A program made the translations under genes and the position numbers. The notes under the pieces were generated by a model, which saw nothing but the letters and a program-made list of their open reading frames with translations, ran no database searches and had not been told where the DNA came from. 64,000 nt of DNA from assembly GCF_001425685.1 (NCBI RefSeq), contig NZ_LMCY01000026.1:215590-279589 (forward strand), read 5' to 3'. Source of the DNA: Massilia sp. Root335 (GTDB lineage Bacteria; Pseudomonadota; Gammaproteobacteria; Burkholderiales; Burkholderiaceae_D). Positions 8,057 through 17,513 of the stretch are shown piece after piece (within the stretch, counting starts at the first letter, position 1; each line of letters begins with the position of its first letter).

Positions 8057-8452
8057 TTACACCTGCATATTCATGATGTCGTGATAAGCCGACACCAGCT
8101 TGTTGCGCACCTGTACGGTGGACTGGAAGCTGATGTTGGCTTTCTGCATCGCGATCATCGTATCGGACAGGCTGACGGAATCGTCGCCCGCGGCGAAGCG
8201 CTTGCCCATGTCGTCGGCCTGGTTCTGGGTGTCGCTGACGTTTTGCAGCGCCCCCTTCAATGCATCGGAGAAGCTGACCTTCGACGATGACTCGGCCGCA
8301 TCCGTGCCCGAGGTCTTGCCGAGGCCGCCGATGCCGAGGCCGCCGCCCAGCGCGTCCGCGGCGGACGTGGACGCGGCCGGCTTCTGCGCCGCCGCCTTCA
8401 GCTGCGCCATCATCGCTTCGATCCGGCTGCTGTCGATGCCGCCGATGTTCAT
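8057..8452 (-). CDS. fliE: Flagellar hook-basal body complex protein FliE
   Basis: Joins the MS ring to the proximal rod and is exported early. The 131-residue protein has a C-terminal FliE domain with VSFSDALKGALQNVSDTQNQ, DSVSLSDTMIAMQKANISFQ and VQVRNKLVSAYHDIMNMQV. The N-terminal 60 residues are Ala/Gly-rich and variable. The ATG at 8452 is chosen because AGGAG lies 8 bases upstream; an upstream in-frame start would add only six residues. Divergent from fliF, as in enterobacteria, sharing a 159-bp promoter region. Confidence 0.95.
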   Translation of the reverse strand: MNIGGIDSSRIEAMMAQLKAAAQKPAASTSAADALGGGLGIGGLGKTSGTDAAESSSKVSFSDALKGALQNVSDTQNQADDMGKRFAAGDDSVSLSDTMIAMQKANISFQSTVQVRNKLVSAYHDIMNMQV

Positions 8453-8611
8453 GTCCGTTCTCCTGCGCATGTCGATTCAGGCTGTCAGAATATCAGCGCG
8501 GCGACAACTATTGCCTTCGAGCAGCGCCGTAAACATGGCCTTATTCCGGGGTTTGAGTGTTGCCCCACGGCTTCATAATGGCGTTCATAAACCCAATCCC
8601 TCACCCCCACC

Positions 8612-10297
8612 ATGGCAACGACAGCGGAAGAACTCCTCGACAGCGATATCGCCCCACCGGCCGAACAACAGCCCAAGTTCTGGCAGACGACGATCGGCAA
8701 ACGCGTCGTCATCGGTGGCGTCATCGCCGGCGTGCTGGCCGTCGTCGCCGCGCTGTGGCTGTGGACGTCGGCGCCGGACTACCGCGTGCTGTTCTCCAAC
8801 TACACCGACAAGGACGGCGGCGCGATCACCGCCGCGCTCGACCAGATGGGGGTCAAGTACAAGTTCTCGGACAGCGGCAGCGCGATCCTCGTGCCGGCCG
8901 ACCGCATCCACGACCTGCGCCTGAAGCTGGCGGCGCAAGGCCTGCCGCGCGCCGGCAACGTCGGCTTCGAGCTGCTCGAGAACCAGAAGCTGGGCACGTC
9001 GCAATTCGTCGAACAGGTCAACTACCAGCGCTCGCTGGAAGGCGAACTGGCCAATTCGATCCAGTCGCTGGCCGCCGTCAGCACGGCGCGCGTGCACCTG
9101 GCGCTGCCGAAACCGTCCGTGTTCGTGCGCGACCAGCAGAAGCCGACGGCATCCGTGCTGCTGAACCTGCAGCCGGGCCGCTCGCTCGATCCGGCCCAGG
9201 TCAGCGCCATCGTGCACCTGGTCGCATCGTCGATCCCGGAACTGACGCCGGCGAACGTGACCGTCGTCGACCAGAACGGCACCCTGCTGTCGGACAGCGC
9301 CGGCAAGAACGGCAAGCAGCTCGATCCGAACCAGTTGAAATACGTCGAAGCGCTGCAGCAGAACATCGTCAAGCAGGTCGAGTCGATCATCGCCCCGCTC
9401 GTCGGCCCGACCAATGTGCGCGCCGAGGCGACGGCCGACGTCGACTTTTCCCAGACCGACACCGCGGCCGAGCTGTACAAGCCGAACTCGCCGCCGGAAC
9501 CGCAGGCGATCCGCAGCCAGCAGACGTCCGAGCAGACCGGGCCGGGCAGCACCAACCCGTCCGGCATCCCGGGCGCGCTGTCGAACCAGCCGCCGGGCGT
9601 GGCCACGGCCCCGATCGACGGCAACGCGCCGGCCCAGGCGCAAACGACGACGACCGGTCCGAGCCGCAAGGATTCGACGACGAATTACGAAGTCGACAAG
9701 ACCTTGCGCTACGAGCAGAAGCCGATGGGCGGCATCAAGCGCCTGACCGTGGGCGTGGTGGTGAACTACCGCCGCACCATCGACCCGAAGACGGGCAAGG
9801 TGGTCGTCAAGCCGCTGTCCGCCGCCGAAGTCGCGCAGATCAACGAACTGGTCAAGCAGGCCATGGGCTACAGCCAGGCGCGCGGCGACACGCTGAACGT
9901 GACCAACGCCCCGTTCGAGGGCGTCGACAAGCCGGACGAGCAGGCGCCGGAATGGTACAAGGACCCGGCCAACCTGCCGCTGGCGAAGGACATCGCGCGT
10001 TACGCCTTCATCGCCATGGTGCTGGCCTTCCTGTGGTTCCGCTTCGTGCGGCCGCTGCTCAAGCCGGCGATCAAGAAGTTCGACGAAGCCGTGGCGATCC
10101 CGCCCGAGCCGGAACCGGAAGAGCCGGAACCGGAACCGGATCCGGATCCGGACGAGGAAGCCCGCATCATGCGTGAAGCGGAAGAACACCAGAAGGTCCA
10201 GGTCTACAAGACCAACCTGGAAATGGCAAAAGACCTGGCGCAGCACGATCCGCGCATCGTGGCCAACGTGATCAAAGAATGGCTGGGAACTGAATAA
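8612..10297 (+). CDS. fliF: Flagellar MS-ring protein FliF
   Basis: Inner-membrane ring that anchors the basal body and houses the export gate. The 561-residue protein has a first membrane segment (VVIGGVIAGVLAVVAALWLW, about 31-50), ring-building motifs (APDYRVLFSNYTDKDGGAI; ARVHLALPKPSVFVRDQQKP), a Pro/Gln-rich variable loop (about 290-350), a second membrane segment (about 465-485) and a cytoplasmic tail ending IVANVIKEWLGTE that binds FliG. The tail contains an acidic PEPEPEEPEPEPDPDPDEE stretch. The stop overlaps the fliG start by one base. First gene of fliFGHIJK. Confidence 0.97.
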   Translation: MATTAEELLDSDIAPPAEQQPKFWQTTIGKRVVIGGVIAGVLAVVAALWLWTSAPDYRVLFSNYTDKDGGAITAALDQMGVKYKFSDSGSAILVPADRIHDLRLKLAAQGLPRAGNVGFELLENQKLGTSQFVEQVNYQRSLEGELANSIQSLAAVSTARVHLALPKPSVFVRDQQKPTASVLLNLQPGRSLDPAQVSAIVHLVASSIPELTPANVTVVDQNGTLLSDSAGKNGKQLDPNQLKYVEALQQNIVKQVESIIAPLVGPTNVRAEATADVDFSQTDTAAELYKPNSPPEPQAIRSQQTSEQTGPGSTNPSGIPGALSNQPPGVATAPIDGNAPAQAQTTTTGPSRKDSTTNYEVDKTLRYEQKPMGGIKRLTVGVVVNYRRTIDPKTGKVVVKPLSAAEVAQINELVKQAMGYSQARGDTLNVTNAPFEGVDKPDEQAPEWYKDPANLPLAKDIARYAFIAMVLAFLWFRFVRPLLKPAIKKFDEAVAIPPEPEPEEPEPEPDPDPDEEARIMREAEEHQKVQVYKTNLEMAKDLAQHDPRIVANVIKEWLGTE

Positions 10298-11301
10298 TGA
10301 GCGACAAGGACAAGGAAAGCACGACCAAGGCGGCCATCCTGATGCTGGCCCTCGGCGAATCGGAAGCGGCCGAGGTGATGAAGTACCTCGGCCCGCGCGA
10401 AGTGCTCAAGCTGGGTGCCGCGATGGCGCAGATGAAGGCCGTCCAGCACGAGGAAGTCCTGTCGGTACTGGGCGAATTCCGCGAGCGCGTCGACCTGCAG
10501 TCGACCGTCGGCCTCGACTCCGACGAATACATCCGCCAGGTCTTGACCAAGGCGCTGGGCGACGACAAGGCGGCCGTGCTGCTGAACCGCATCCTGGGCG
10601 GCAAGGACGCGTCCGGCATCGAAAGCCTGAAGTGGATGGACTCGCCGTCCGTCGCCGAACTGATCCGCAACGAACACCCGCAGATCATCGCCACGATCCT
10701 CGTCCACCTCGAGCGCGACCAGGCCTGCGAGGTGCTGGCGCACTTCACGGACCGCCTGCGCAACGACGTCGTGCTGCGTATCGCCACCCTGGACGGCGTG
10801 CAGCCGGCCGCCCTGCGCGAACTGAACGACGTGCTGACCAAGCTCCTGTCGGGCAACGAGAACATCAAGAAGTCGTCGCTGGGCGGCGTGCGCACGGCGG
10901 CCGAGATCCTGAACTTCATGAGCGGCGAGCAGGAAAGCTCGGTCATGGAAAACATCAAGAACTACGACAACGACATGGCGCAGAAGATCATGGACGAGAT
11001 GTTCGTGTTCGACAACATCATCGACATCGACGACCGCGGCATCCAGTTGCTGTTGCGCGAAGTGCAGTCGGAAATGCTGATCATCGCGCTGAAAGGCGCG
11101 TCGCAGGATTTGCGCGATAAAATCTTCAAGAACATGTCGCAGCGTGCGGCGGAAATGATGCGCGAAGACCTGGAATCGAAAGGTCCCGTGCGCCTGTCGG
11201 AAGTGGAAACCCAGCAGAAGCAGATCCTGCAAATCGTCCGGCGCCTCGCCGACGAAGGCCAGATCGTACTGGGTGGCAAAGGTGAGGACTCGTTCGTCTG
11301 A
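10297..11301 (+). CDS. fliG: Flagellar motor switch protein FliG
   Basis: C-ring protein that binds FliF and transmits stator torque. The 334-residue protein is normal length: an N-terminal domain beginning TKAAILMLALGESEAAEVMK, the middle domain with EHPQIIATILVHLERDQA, and a C-terminal domain with MDEMFVFDNIIDIDDRGIQL, LREVQSEMLIIALKGASQDL and IFKNMSQRAAEMMREDLE, which carries the charged torque helix. One base overlap with both fliF and fliH, so the products are probably made in coupled amounts. Confidence 0.97.
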   Translation: MSDKDKESTTKAAILMLALGESEAAEVMKYLGPREVLKLGAAMAQMKAVQHEEVLSVLGEFRERVDLQSTVGLDSDEYIRQVLTKALGDDKAAVLLNRILGGKDASGIESLKWMDSPSVAELIRNEHPQIIATILVHLERDQACEVLAHFTDRLRNDVVLRIATLDGVQPAALRELNDVLTKLLSGNENIKKSSLGGVRTAAEILNFMSGEQESSVMENIKNYDNDMAQKIMDEMFVFDNIIDIDDRGIQLLLREVQSEMLIIALKGASQDLRDKIFKNMSQRAAEMMREDLESKGPVRLSEVETQQKQILQIVRRLADEGQIVLGGKGEDSFV

Positions 11302-12029
11302 TGGCAATCTCGAAAGAATTCCAGTCGGCATATCAACGCTGGGAAATGACGTCGTTCGGCGACGAGCGGCCCAGCACCCTGGCGCAGCGCGCCGCCGAAG
11401 CGGAAAAGGTCGCCGCGGCGGCCGCTGCCGCGCGCGCGTACGAACCGCCGCCGCAACCGGCCGTCCCGATGCCGACCGTGGAAGAGATCGAGGCGATCCG
11501 CGCCGCCGCACGTGACGAAGGCTATGCCGAGGGCCTCGACGCGGGCCAGGCCGAAGGCCATGCGGCCGGCTACGAAGAAGGCCTGGCGCTGGGCCGTGCC
11601 GAGGCGGCCGAGGAACTCGAACACCTGCGCCAGCTGGCGACGACGTTCGGCGACGCCGTCACGCAGGCCGACGACGCCATCTCGAACGACGTGCTGGAAC
11701 TCGCGCTGCACCTGGCGCGCGGCATGGTGCGCACGGCGTTCGACGTCAAGCCGGACCTGATTCTCCCGGTCGTGCGCGAAGCCATCGACTACCTGCCGAA
11801 CCTGCAGCAGCCGGCCCTCCTGATGCTGCATCCGGAAGACGCGCTGATCGTCAAGAGCGGCATCGGCCAGGACCTGGACAAGAGCGGCTGGCGCATCGTC
11901 GAGGACGACGGCATCGCGCGCGGCGGCTGCCGCGTGGACACGGCCAGCAACCAGATCGACGCCCAGATCGGGGCGCGCTGGCAGCGCCTGACGCACGCGC
12001 TCGGCAAGAACCTGGACTGGCTGGCGTAA
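11301..12029 (+). CDS. fliH: Flagellar export ATPase regulator FliH
   Basis: Binds and regulates the FliI ATPase and docks it to the C-ring. The 242-residue protein has a glycine-repeat region typical of FliH ([20 protein letters not shown] and [10 protein letters not shown], about 73-105), where GxxxG helices pair. The C-terminal domain includes [34 protein letters not shown] and a tail ending GKNLDWLA. Overlaps the fliG stop and the fliI start by one base on each side. Confidence 0.95.
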   Translation: MAISKEFQSAYQRWEMTSFGDERPSTLAQRAAEAEKVAAAAAAARAYEPPPQPAVPMPTVEEIEAIRAAARDEGYAEGLDAGQAEGHAAGYEEGLALGRAEAAEELEHLRQLATTFGDAVTQADDAISNDVLELALHLARGMVRTAFDVKPDLILPVVREAIDYLPNLQQPALLMLHPEDALIVKSGIGQDLDKSGWRIVEDDGIARGGCRVDTASNQIDAQIGARWQRLTHALGKNLDWLA

Positions 12030-13423
12030 TGGCCACGAACGCGCACACGGGCCGCTGGAAGTCCTACCTGAAGGATTGCGGCAGCGTGCTCGATTTCGTC
12101 GAGCCGATGCAGGTCTCGGGCCGCGTCACGCGCGTGGCCGGCCTCGTGATGGAGTGCGTCGGCCTGAAGCTGGCGGTCGGCAGCGCGTGCATGATCCCGG
12201 TCGCGTCGGGCGCGCGCATCGAAGCGGAGGTCGTCGGCTTCGAAGGCGACCGCCTGTTCCTGATGCCGCAGTCGGACGTCGAAGGCGTCGTACCCGGTTC
12301 GCGCGTGTTCCCGGTCGAAGCCAGCGTGCCGAAGCCCGGCAGCGTGCCGCATCCGCGCCGCCGTCCGATGGACCGCGCGCGCCACCTGCCCGTCGGCTGG
12401 GGTTTGCTGGGCCGCGTCGTCGACGGCGCCGGCCGCCCGCTGGACGGCAAGGGCCCCGTCGTGACCGAAGACATGGGCCCGCTGAACGCGCGCCCCATCA
12501 ACCCGCTCGACCGCGCGCCGATCTCGGACACGCTGGACGTGGGCGTGCGCGCCATCAACTCGATGCTGACCGTGGGCCGCGGCCAGCGTCTCGGCCTGTT
12601 CGCCGGCACCGGCGTCGGCAAGTCCGTGCTGCTGGGGATGATCGCGCGCTACACGACGGCCGACGTGATCGTCGTGGGCCTGATCGGCGAACGGGGCCGC
12701 GAAGTCAAGGAGTTCATCGAACAGATCCTCGGCGAAGAAGGCCTGGCCCGCTCGGCCGTCGTGGCCGCGCCGGCCGATTCGCCGCCGCTGATGCGCCTGC
12801 AGGGCGCCGCCTACGCCACCGCCATCGCCGAGCACTTCCGCGACGAGGGCCGCAACGTCCTCCTGATCATGGATTCGCTCACGCGTTACGCGATGGCCCA
12901 GCGCGAGATCGCCCTCGCCATCGGCGAACCGCCCGCGACCAAGGGCTATCCGCCGTCCGTGTTCGCAAAACTGCCGGTGCTGGTGGAGCGCGCCGGCAAC
13001 GGCCAGGCCGGCGGCGGCTCGATCACGGCGTTCTACACCGTGCTGTCCGAGGGCGACGACCAGCAGGACCCGATCGCCGACGCGGCGCGCGGTATCCTGG
13101 ACGGCCACATCGTGCTGAACCGCAAACTGGCCGAGGCGGGCCACTATCCGGCGATCGACATCGAGCAGTCGATCTCGCGTGCCATGCACGGCATCACGTC
13201 GCGCGAGCACCAGCAGGCCGCGCGCACCCTGAAGCAGCTGTATTCGCGCTACGAGCGCTCGCGCGACCTGATCAGCGTGGGCGCCTATGCGCCGGGCACG
13301 GACCCGGTGCTGGACAAGGCCATCGCCTTGCACGAACGGATCGAAGCCTTCCTGTGCCAGGAAATCCACGACAACGTCGGCATGCTGCAGAGCTTGGGGG
13401 AATTGACCTCGCTGTTCGGCTGA
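12029..13423 (+). CDS. fliI: Flagellum-specific ATPase FliI
   Basis: F1-beta-like ATPase of the flagellar type III export machine. The 464-residue protein has Walker A GTGVGKS at 193-199, Walker B in [20 protein letters not shown], and the family stretch [20 protein letters not shown]. The export-ATPase hallmark [20 protein letters not shown] and the [20 protein letters not shown] segment are intact. The C-terminal domain ends [10 protein letters not shown]. It follows fliH with a one-base overlap and precedes fliJ by 35 bases. Confidence 0.98.
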   Translation: MATNAHTGRWKSYLKDCGSVLDFVEPMQVSGRVTRVAGLVMECVGLKLAVGSACMIPVASGARIEAEVVGFEGDRLFLMPQSDVEGVVPGSRVFPVEASVPKPGSVPHPRRRPMDRARHLPVGWGLLGRVVDGAGRPLDGKGPVVTEDMGPLNARPINPLDRAPISDTLDVGVRAINSMLTVGRGQRLGLFAGTGVGKSVLLGMIARYTTADVIVVGLIGERGREVKEFIEQILGEEGLARSAVVAAPADSPPLMRLQGAAYATAIAEHFRDEGRNVLLIMDSLTRYAMAQREIALAIGEPPATKGYPPSVFAKLPVLVERAGNGQAGGGSITAFYTVLSEGDDQQDPIADAARGILDGHIVLNRKLAEAGHYPAIDIEQSISRAMHGITSREHQQAARTLKQLYSRYERSRDLISVGAYAPGTDPVLDKAIALHERIEAFLCQEIHDNVGMLQSLGELTSLFG

Positions 13424-13458
13424 TTGGCCGGGCGGCCCATCGGTATACTTGACGTACC

Positions 13459-13899
13459 ATGGCCAATGCATCCGCACTCGACACCCTGATCGACCTCGCC
13501 CAGCGCGAGTCCGACGCCTGCGCAAAGCGCCTCGGCGCCGCGCTGAAGGCCGTCGAGGACGGGGAGCAGAAGCTGCAGATGCTGCACGGCTACCGCGACG
13601 ACTACGCGAACAAGCTCGACGCGGCGCAGATGGCGGGCATCACACCGTTCGCGTACCAGAATTTCGTCGCCTTCCTCGGCAAGCTGGAACAGGCGATCGA
13701 CGGCCAGCGCGAAGTGCTCAAGCACGCGCGCGTCAAGGCCGACATGGAAAAGAAGGGATGGCAGGAAAGCGAGCGCAAGCGCCTGTCCTATCGGACCCTG
13801 AACGAGCGCGCGGCTCTTGAAGCCCTTGCGCTGGAAAGCAAGCGCGACCAGAAGATGATGGACGACCACGCGGCCCGGACGGCCCGCCACAAGCGCTGA
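13459..13899 (+). CDS. fliJ: Flagellar export protein FliJ
   Basis: A 146-residue coiled-coil protein in the fliJ position. FliJ is the gamma-like stalk of the FliI ring and a chaperone escort. The protein starts with a helix containing LIDLAQRESDACAKRLGAAL and continues as two long charged helices (EQKLQMLHGYRDDYANKLDA; ELEQAIDGQREVLKHARVKA-like region). It ends with a basic segment ARTARHKR. FliJ sequences are weakly conserved, so position and helix pattern support the name. RBS is weak; fliI ends 35 bases before. Confidence 0.88.
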   Translation: MANASALDTLIDLAQRESDACAKRLGAALKAVEDGEQKLQMLHGYRDDYANKLDAAQMAGITPFAYQNFVAFLGKLEQAIDGQREVLKHARVKADMEKKGWQESERKRLSYRTLNERAALEALALESKRDQKMMDDHAARTARHKR

Positions 13900-13931
13900 C
13901 CGGCGCCACACCAACCGAAGCGACAAGCGAC

Positions 13932-15251
13932 ATGACCACGACCTCCATGACCCAACAGCTCAACTCGACCAATGGCGTCAACAGCGTCAACACCGTCAAC
14001 CAGCGCAACGGCAGCTCGGGCGGCAGCGACGGCAGCCAGTTCAGCGCCATGCTGTCCGGCGAGATGGAACGCAACAGCGCCGCGCTCGCGTTCATGCCGG
14101 CTCCGGCGCCTGCTCCGGCCCCGAAACAGGACGCGGCCAAGCCGGCCGAGGCCGACAAGCCCGCGGAGCACGACCCCGCGCCGCAGGCAGCCGCCAAGCC
14201 GGCGGACAAGGCCGGCGCGAGCGATGCGAACGACGATGTCGCCGACAAGTCCGACGACAACAAGGACGACAAGGATGACAACGGCGCCAAGGCCGGCGAC
14301 CCGGCCAGCGCCATGCTCGCGCTGATGGCCAGCCTGCACAAGCCGGGCGTGGACACCGGCAAGACGACCACCGCCCAGGCCTTCGACGCGCTCACCGGCA
14401 AGGGCAAGCGCACGGACGCCGGCCAGCTGGCCGCGCTGCAGGCCGCGATGAAGTCGGTGGCGAAAGAGGCCGGCACGGACGCGGCCGGCGTCAAGACGTT
14501 CTCGGCCACGTCGATCAAGAACCCGGCCCTGGCCGCCGCCGGCGCCGACCTCGGCACCGACAAGGCCGCGACGGCCGCGGCCGACCTGCGCGGCACGGCG
14601 GTCAGCGCCAAGCCGGATGCCAAGCCGCAGCTGGACGCCGCCGACTTCACCCTGCAGCAGGCGCGCGACGCCGCCCTGCTCGCGCAAAAGGAACAGGTCC
14701 CGACGGCCACCGCCGCCGCGGCCGCGCAGTTGCAGCCGGCCACGCTGGAAGCCGCCGAAGCCGCGGCCGCCGCCAGCGACCACCTGACGGCGCACGTGGG
14801 CACGGATGCGTGGAACGACCAGGTCGGCCAGAAAGTCGTCTACATGCTGGACGGCGAAGACCAGACCGCGTCACTCACGCTGAACCCGCCGGACCTGGGC
14901 CCGCTGCAGGTCGTGCTGTCCGTCTCCAACGGCCAGGCCGACGTGACGTTCTCGTCGAACCAGCTGGAAGTGCGCCAGGCGCTGGAAAACGCCCTCCCCC
15001 GCCTGCAGGAGATGATGGGCGAGAGCGGCATCGCGCTGGGCAATGCCACCGTCAACGCGGGCATGTCGGACGGCGGCCAGGCGCAGCAGCAGGCGATGGC
15101 GTCGAGCGGCTTCGGACGCGGCAACGGCAGCGGCAATGGCCGCCGCAACGGCGCCGACGATACGGGCACGGTCGTGGGCGAAGCCACGGTCCGGCCGGCC
15201 ACGCGCACGGCGATGCTCGGCGACCGCGGCGTGGTCGATACGTTCGCGTAA
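13932..15251 (+). CDS. fliK: Flagellar hook-length control protein FliK
   Basis: Molecular ruler that measures the hook and triggers the FlhB specificity switch. The 439-residue protein has a long Ala/Asp/Lys/Pro-rich N-terminal ruler region (1-290) and a C-terminal Flg_hook domain (about 290-385) with GEDQTASLTLNPPDLGPLQV, the conserved LxPxxLGxxxV pattern, and SNQLEVRQALENALPRLQEM. The tail is Gly/Asn-rich. Last gene of the fliFGHIJK run; a family-B repeat lies after its stop. A second FliK-type protein is encoded at 3956. Confidence 0.94.
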   Translation: MTTTSMTQQLNSTNGVNSVNTVNQRNGSSGGSDGSQFSAMLSGEMERNSAALAFMPAPAPAPAPKQDAAKPAEADKPAEHDPAPQAAAKPADKAGASDANDDVADKSDDNKDDKDDNGAKAGDPASAMLALMASLHKPGVDTGKTTTAQAFDALTGKGKRTDAGQLAALQAAMKSVAKEAGTDAAGVKTFSATSIKNPALAAAGADLGTDKAATAAADLRGTAVSAKPDAKPQLDAADFTLQQARDAALLAQKEQVPTATAAAAAQLQPATLEAAEAAAAASDHLTAHVGTDAWNDQVGQKVVYMLDGEDQTASLTLNPPDLGPLQVVLSVSNGQADVTFSSNQLEVRQALENALPRLQEMMGESGIALGNATVNAGMSDGGQAQQQAMASSGFGRGNGSGNGRRNGADDTGTVVGEATVRPATRTAMLGDRGVVDTFA

Positions 15252-15282
15252 ACGATTCCGGCAGCATCGGCGACAGGACAAT

Positions 15283-15354
15283 GGGGTGGGCACTCGTGCC
15301 CACGCGGACGTTCGAATCATGCATACGTCACGCGTGGGCACGGGGTGCCCACCC
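15283..15354. repeat. Family-B inverted repeat pair
   Basis: First half GGGGTGGGC...GCCCACGCGGACG (15283-15310); inverted second half at 15325-15354 (ACGTCACGCGTGGGC...GTGCCCACCC). Each half forms its own hairpin and the halves can also pair with each other. It fills most of the fliK-fliL gap. Similar copies lie at 20281-20398 and 46621-46650. Confidence 0.8.
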
Positions 15355-15477
15355 AACAATCCGTCAAGAAACAACGAGATAGCCCAGGTTCCTCCTTCTT
15401 TTCGACCGTTGCCGCTGCTCAATTTTTCCCGATAATGACATAATGACGGCACGATCCAACAGCGGGACCGAATACCC

Positions 15478-16014
15478 TTGAAAGCGAATCCAAAAATCAA
15501 AGCCGATCCGAAAGCGGATGCGGCCATACCGGCGGCCAGCGGCAAAGGCAAGCTGTTCATCATGATCGGCGCGGCCGTGCTCGTGCTGGCGCTTGGCGCC
15601 GGCGCCGGCTGGTACTTCCTGCACGGCAGCAGCAGCGAAGCGGCAACCGGGACGGCCAAGAAAGACCATGCGGACAGCAAGAAAAAGAAGGATGAAGCAC
15701 CGCCGGAATACGTCGCCATCGAGCCCTTCACGGTGAATCTGCAGCCGGAGCACGGCGACCAGTACCTGCAGGTGGCGTTCACCCTGCAGGTCAACAGCCC
15801 GGAGCAGGTCGAGCTCATCAAGGCCAACATGGCCAAGGTGCGCAGCCGCGTGCTGCTGCTGTTGTCGGGCAAGAAGGCGTCCGAGATCAGCACGGTGGAA
15901 GGCAAGCAGCAGTTGGCCGGCGAGATCCTCGCGGCGGTCAACGCACCGTTCGTCGAACATGGCGACGAACAGGAAGTGTCCGACGTTTTGTTCACTTCCT
16001 TTATCATCCAGTAA
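15478..16014 (+). CDS. fliL: Flagellar basal body-associated protein FliL
   Basis: Single-pass inner-membrane protein around the stator. The 178-residue protein has a basic cytoplasmic N-terminus, one membrane helix (LFIMIGAAVLVLALGAGAGW, about 24-44), a Lys/Asp-rich linker, and the periplasmic FliL domain with YVAIEPFTVNLQPEHGDQYL and VRSRVLLLLSGKKASEIST. It ends in DVLFTSFIIQ, as FliL proteins do. The start is a TTG at 15478; no in-frame ATG lies between it and the membrane helix, so a rare start is needed. First gene of fliLMNOPQR, 226 bases after fliK. Confidence 0.93.
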   Translation: MKANPKIKADPKADAAIPAASGKGKLFIMIGAAVLVLALGAGAGWYFLHGSSSEAATGTAKKDHADSKKKKDEAPPEYVAIEPFTVNLQPEHGDQYLQVAFTLQVNSPEQVELIKANMAKVRSRVLLLLSGKKASEISTVEGKQQLAGEILAAVNAPFVEHGDEQEVSDVLFTSFIIQ

Positions 16015-16043
16015 AGCAGAAGTCATTACGGTAAAGCCGCATC

Positions 16044-17027
16044 ATGGCCGATAATTTTCTCTCACAGGAAGAAGTCGATGCCCTCCTAAAAGGGGTCAAC
16101 GGCGATCAGGACGACGTCGCGGCGCCTGAAGACACCTCGGGAGTCCGCACGTACAACCTGGCAACGCAGGAGCGGATCGTCCGCGGCCGCATGCCGACGC
16201 TCGAGATCATCAACGAGCGTTTCGCCAGGTATCTGCGGGTCGGCCTGTTCAACTTCCTGCGCCGGTCCGCCGAGGTGTCGGTGGGGTCCGTGCGCGTGTC
16301 GAAGTACAGCGAGTTCATCCGCAACCTCGTCGTGCCGACGAACCTGAACCTGATCCACATGAAGCCGCTGCGCGGCACGGCGCTGATGGTGTTCGATCCG
16401 GGCCTCGTGTTCCTGCTCGTGGACAACCTCTTCGGCGGCGACGGCCGCTTCCACACGCGCGTGGAAGGCCGCGACTTCACGCAGACCGAGCAGCGTATCA
16501 TCATGCGCATCCTCGACATCGTGTTCGAGGCATACGCCAAGTCGTGGGAACCGGTGTATCCGATCGAATTCGAATACATCCGCTCGGAGATGAACACGCA
16601 GTTCGCGAACATCGCCACCCCGAACGAAGTCGTGGTATCGTCCACGTTCACCATCGAGCTCGGTTCGGTGTCGGGCCAGATCCACTTCTGCATGCCCTAT
16701 TCGATGATCGAACCGATCCGCGACGCGCTGACGTCGAGCATCCAGGGCGAAGCGCTGGAAGTCGACAAGCGCTGGATCCGCCTGCTGACGCAGCAGATCC
16801 AGGTGGCGGAAGTGGAACTGGTGGCCGTGCTGGGCCACGGCAAGGCGAATTTCGACGAAATCCTGAACATGAAGGTCGGCGACGTGATCCCGATCTCGGT
16901 CCCGGAAACGATCCAGGCTACCGTGGACGGCGTGCCCGTCATGGACTGCAGCTATGGCGTGTACAACGGACAATATTCGCTGAAGGTCGAAAAACTGCTG
17001 GCGAACAGCGAAACCTTCAACAAGTAA
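16044..17027 (+). CDS. fliM: Flagellar motor switch protein FliM
   Basis: C-ring protein that binds phosphorylated CheY and sets rotation direction. The 327-residue protein starts with the conserved CheY-binding peptide (NFLSQEEVDALLKGV), then the middle domain (RGRMPTLEIINERFARYLRV; LIHMKPLRGTALMVFDPGLV; DNLFGGDGRF), and a C-terminal SpoA domain (ILNMKVGDVIPISVPETIQA and VYNGQYSLKVEKLL). It starts 29 bases after fliL. All parts are full length. Confidence 0.98.
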   Translation: MADNFLSQEEVDALLKGVNGDQDDVAAPEDTSGVRTYNLATQERIVRGRMPTLEIINERFARYLRVGLFNFLRRSAEVSVGSVRVSKYSEFIRNLVVPTNLNLIHMKPLRGTALMVFDPGLVFLLVDNLFGGDGRFHTRVEGRDFTQTEQRIIMRILDIVFEAYAKSWEPVYPIEFEYIRSEMNTQFANIATPNEVVVSSTFTIELGSVSGQIHFCMPYSMIEPIRDALTSSIQGEALEVDKRWIRLLTQQIQVAEVELVAVLGHGKANFDEILNMKVGDVIPISVPETIQATVDGVPVMDCSYGVYNGQYSLKVEKLLANSETFNK

Positions 17028-17087
17028 ACCACCTCATACGATACGCCGGCGGATCAACCGCGGCACCAGGCAACACAGGAGAGAAAC

Positions 17088-17513
17088 ATGTCCGACACCC
17101 AAGACGACCAAGACAGCCTCGACGACGATTGGGGCGCCGCGATTGCCGAGCAGGCCGCCGCGGAAGCTGCTGCGCTGGCCAACCAGCAGCAGGCGGCCTC
17201 GGCCGCCGTGTTCAAGGATTTCTCGAACAAGGGCCCGCGTCCGGAGACGCCGAACGACATCGACTTCATCCTCGACATCCCCGTCCAGCTGACGGTGGAA
17301 CTGGGCCGCACCAAGATCGCCATCAAGAACCTGCTGCAACTGGCGCAGGGGTCGGTGGTCGAACTGGACGGCCTGGCGGGCGAACCGATGGACGTGCTCG
17401 TCAATGGCTGCCTGATCGCCCAGGGCGAGGTGGTGGTCGTGAACGACAAGTTCGGTATCCGCCTCACCGACATCATCACCCCGTCCGAGCGCATCCGCAA
17501 GCTCAACAAATGA
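17088..17513 (+). CDS. fliN: Flagellar motor switch protein FliN
   Basis: Lower C-ring protein that also docks FliH. The 141-residue protein has an acidic, Ala-rich N-terminal tail (1-45) and the SpoA domain with IDFILDIPVQLTVELGRTKI, LAQGSVVELDGLAGEPMDVL and VNGCLIAQGEVVVVNDKFGI. It ends RIRKLNK. RBS GGAGAGA precedes the ATG. The TGA stop overlaps the fliO ATG in the sequence ATGA. Confidence 0.97.
   Translation: MSDTQDDQDSLDDDWGAAIAEQAAAEAAALANQQQAASAAVFKDFSNKGPRPETPNDIDFILDIPVQLTVELGRTKIAIKNLLQLAQGSVVELDGLAGEPMDVLVNGCLIAQGEVVVVNDKFGIRLTDIITPSERIRKLNK

Noticed and set aside
15421-15450. CCCGATAA before fliL as a sigma-28 promoter
   Set aside because: The -10 is close, but no TAAAGTTT-like box lies 11 bases upstream, and fliL belongs to the early/middle class.
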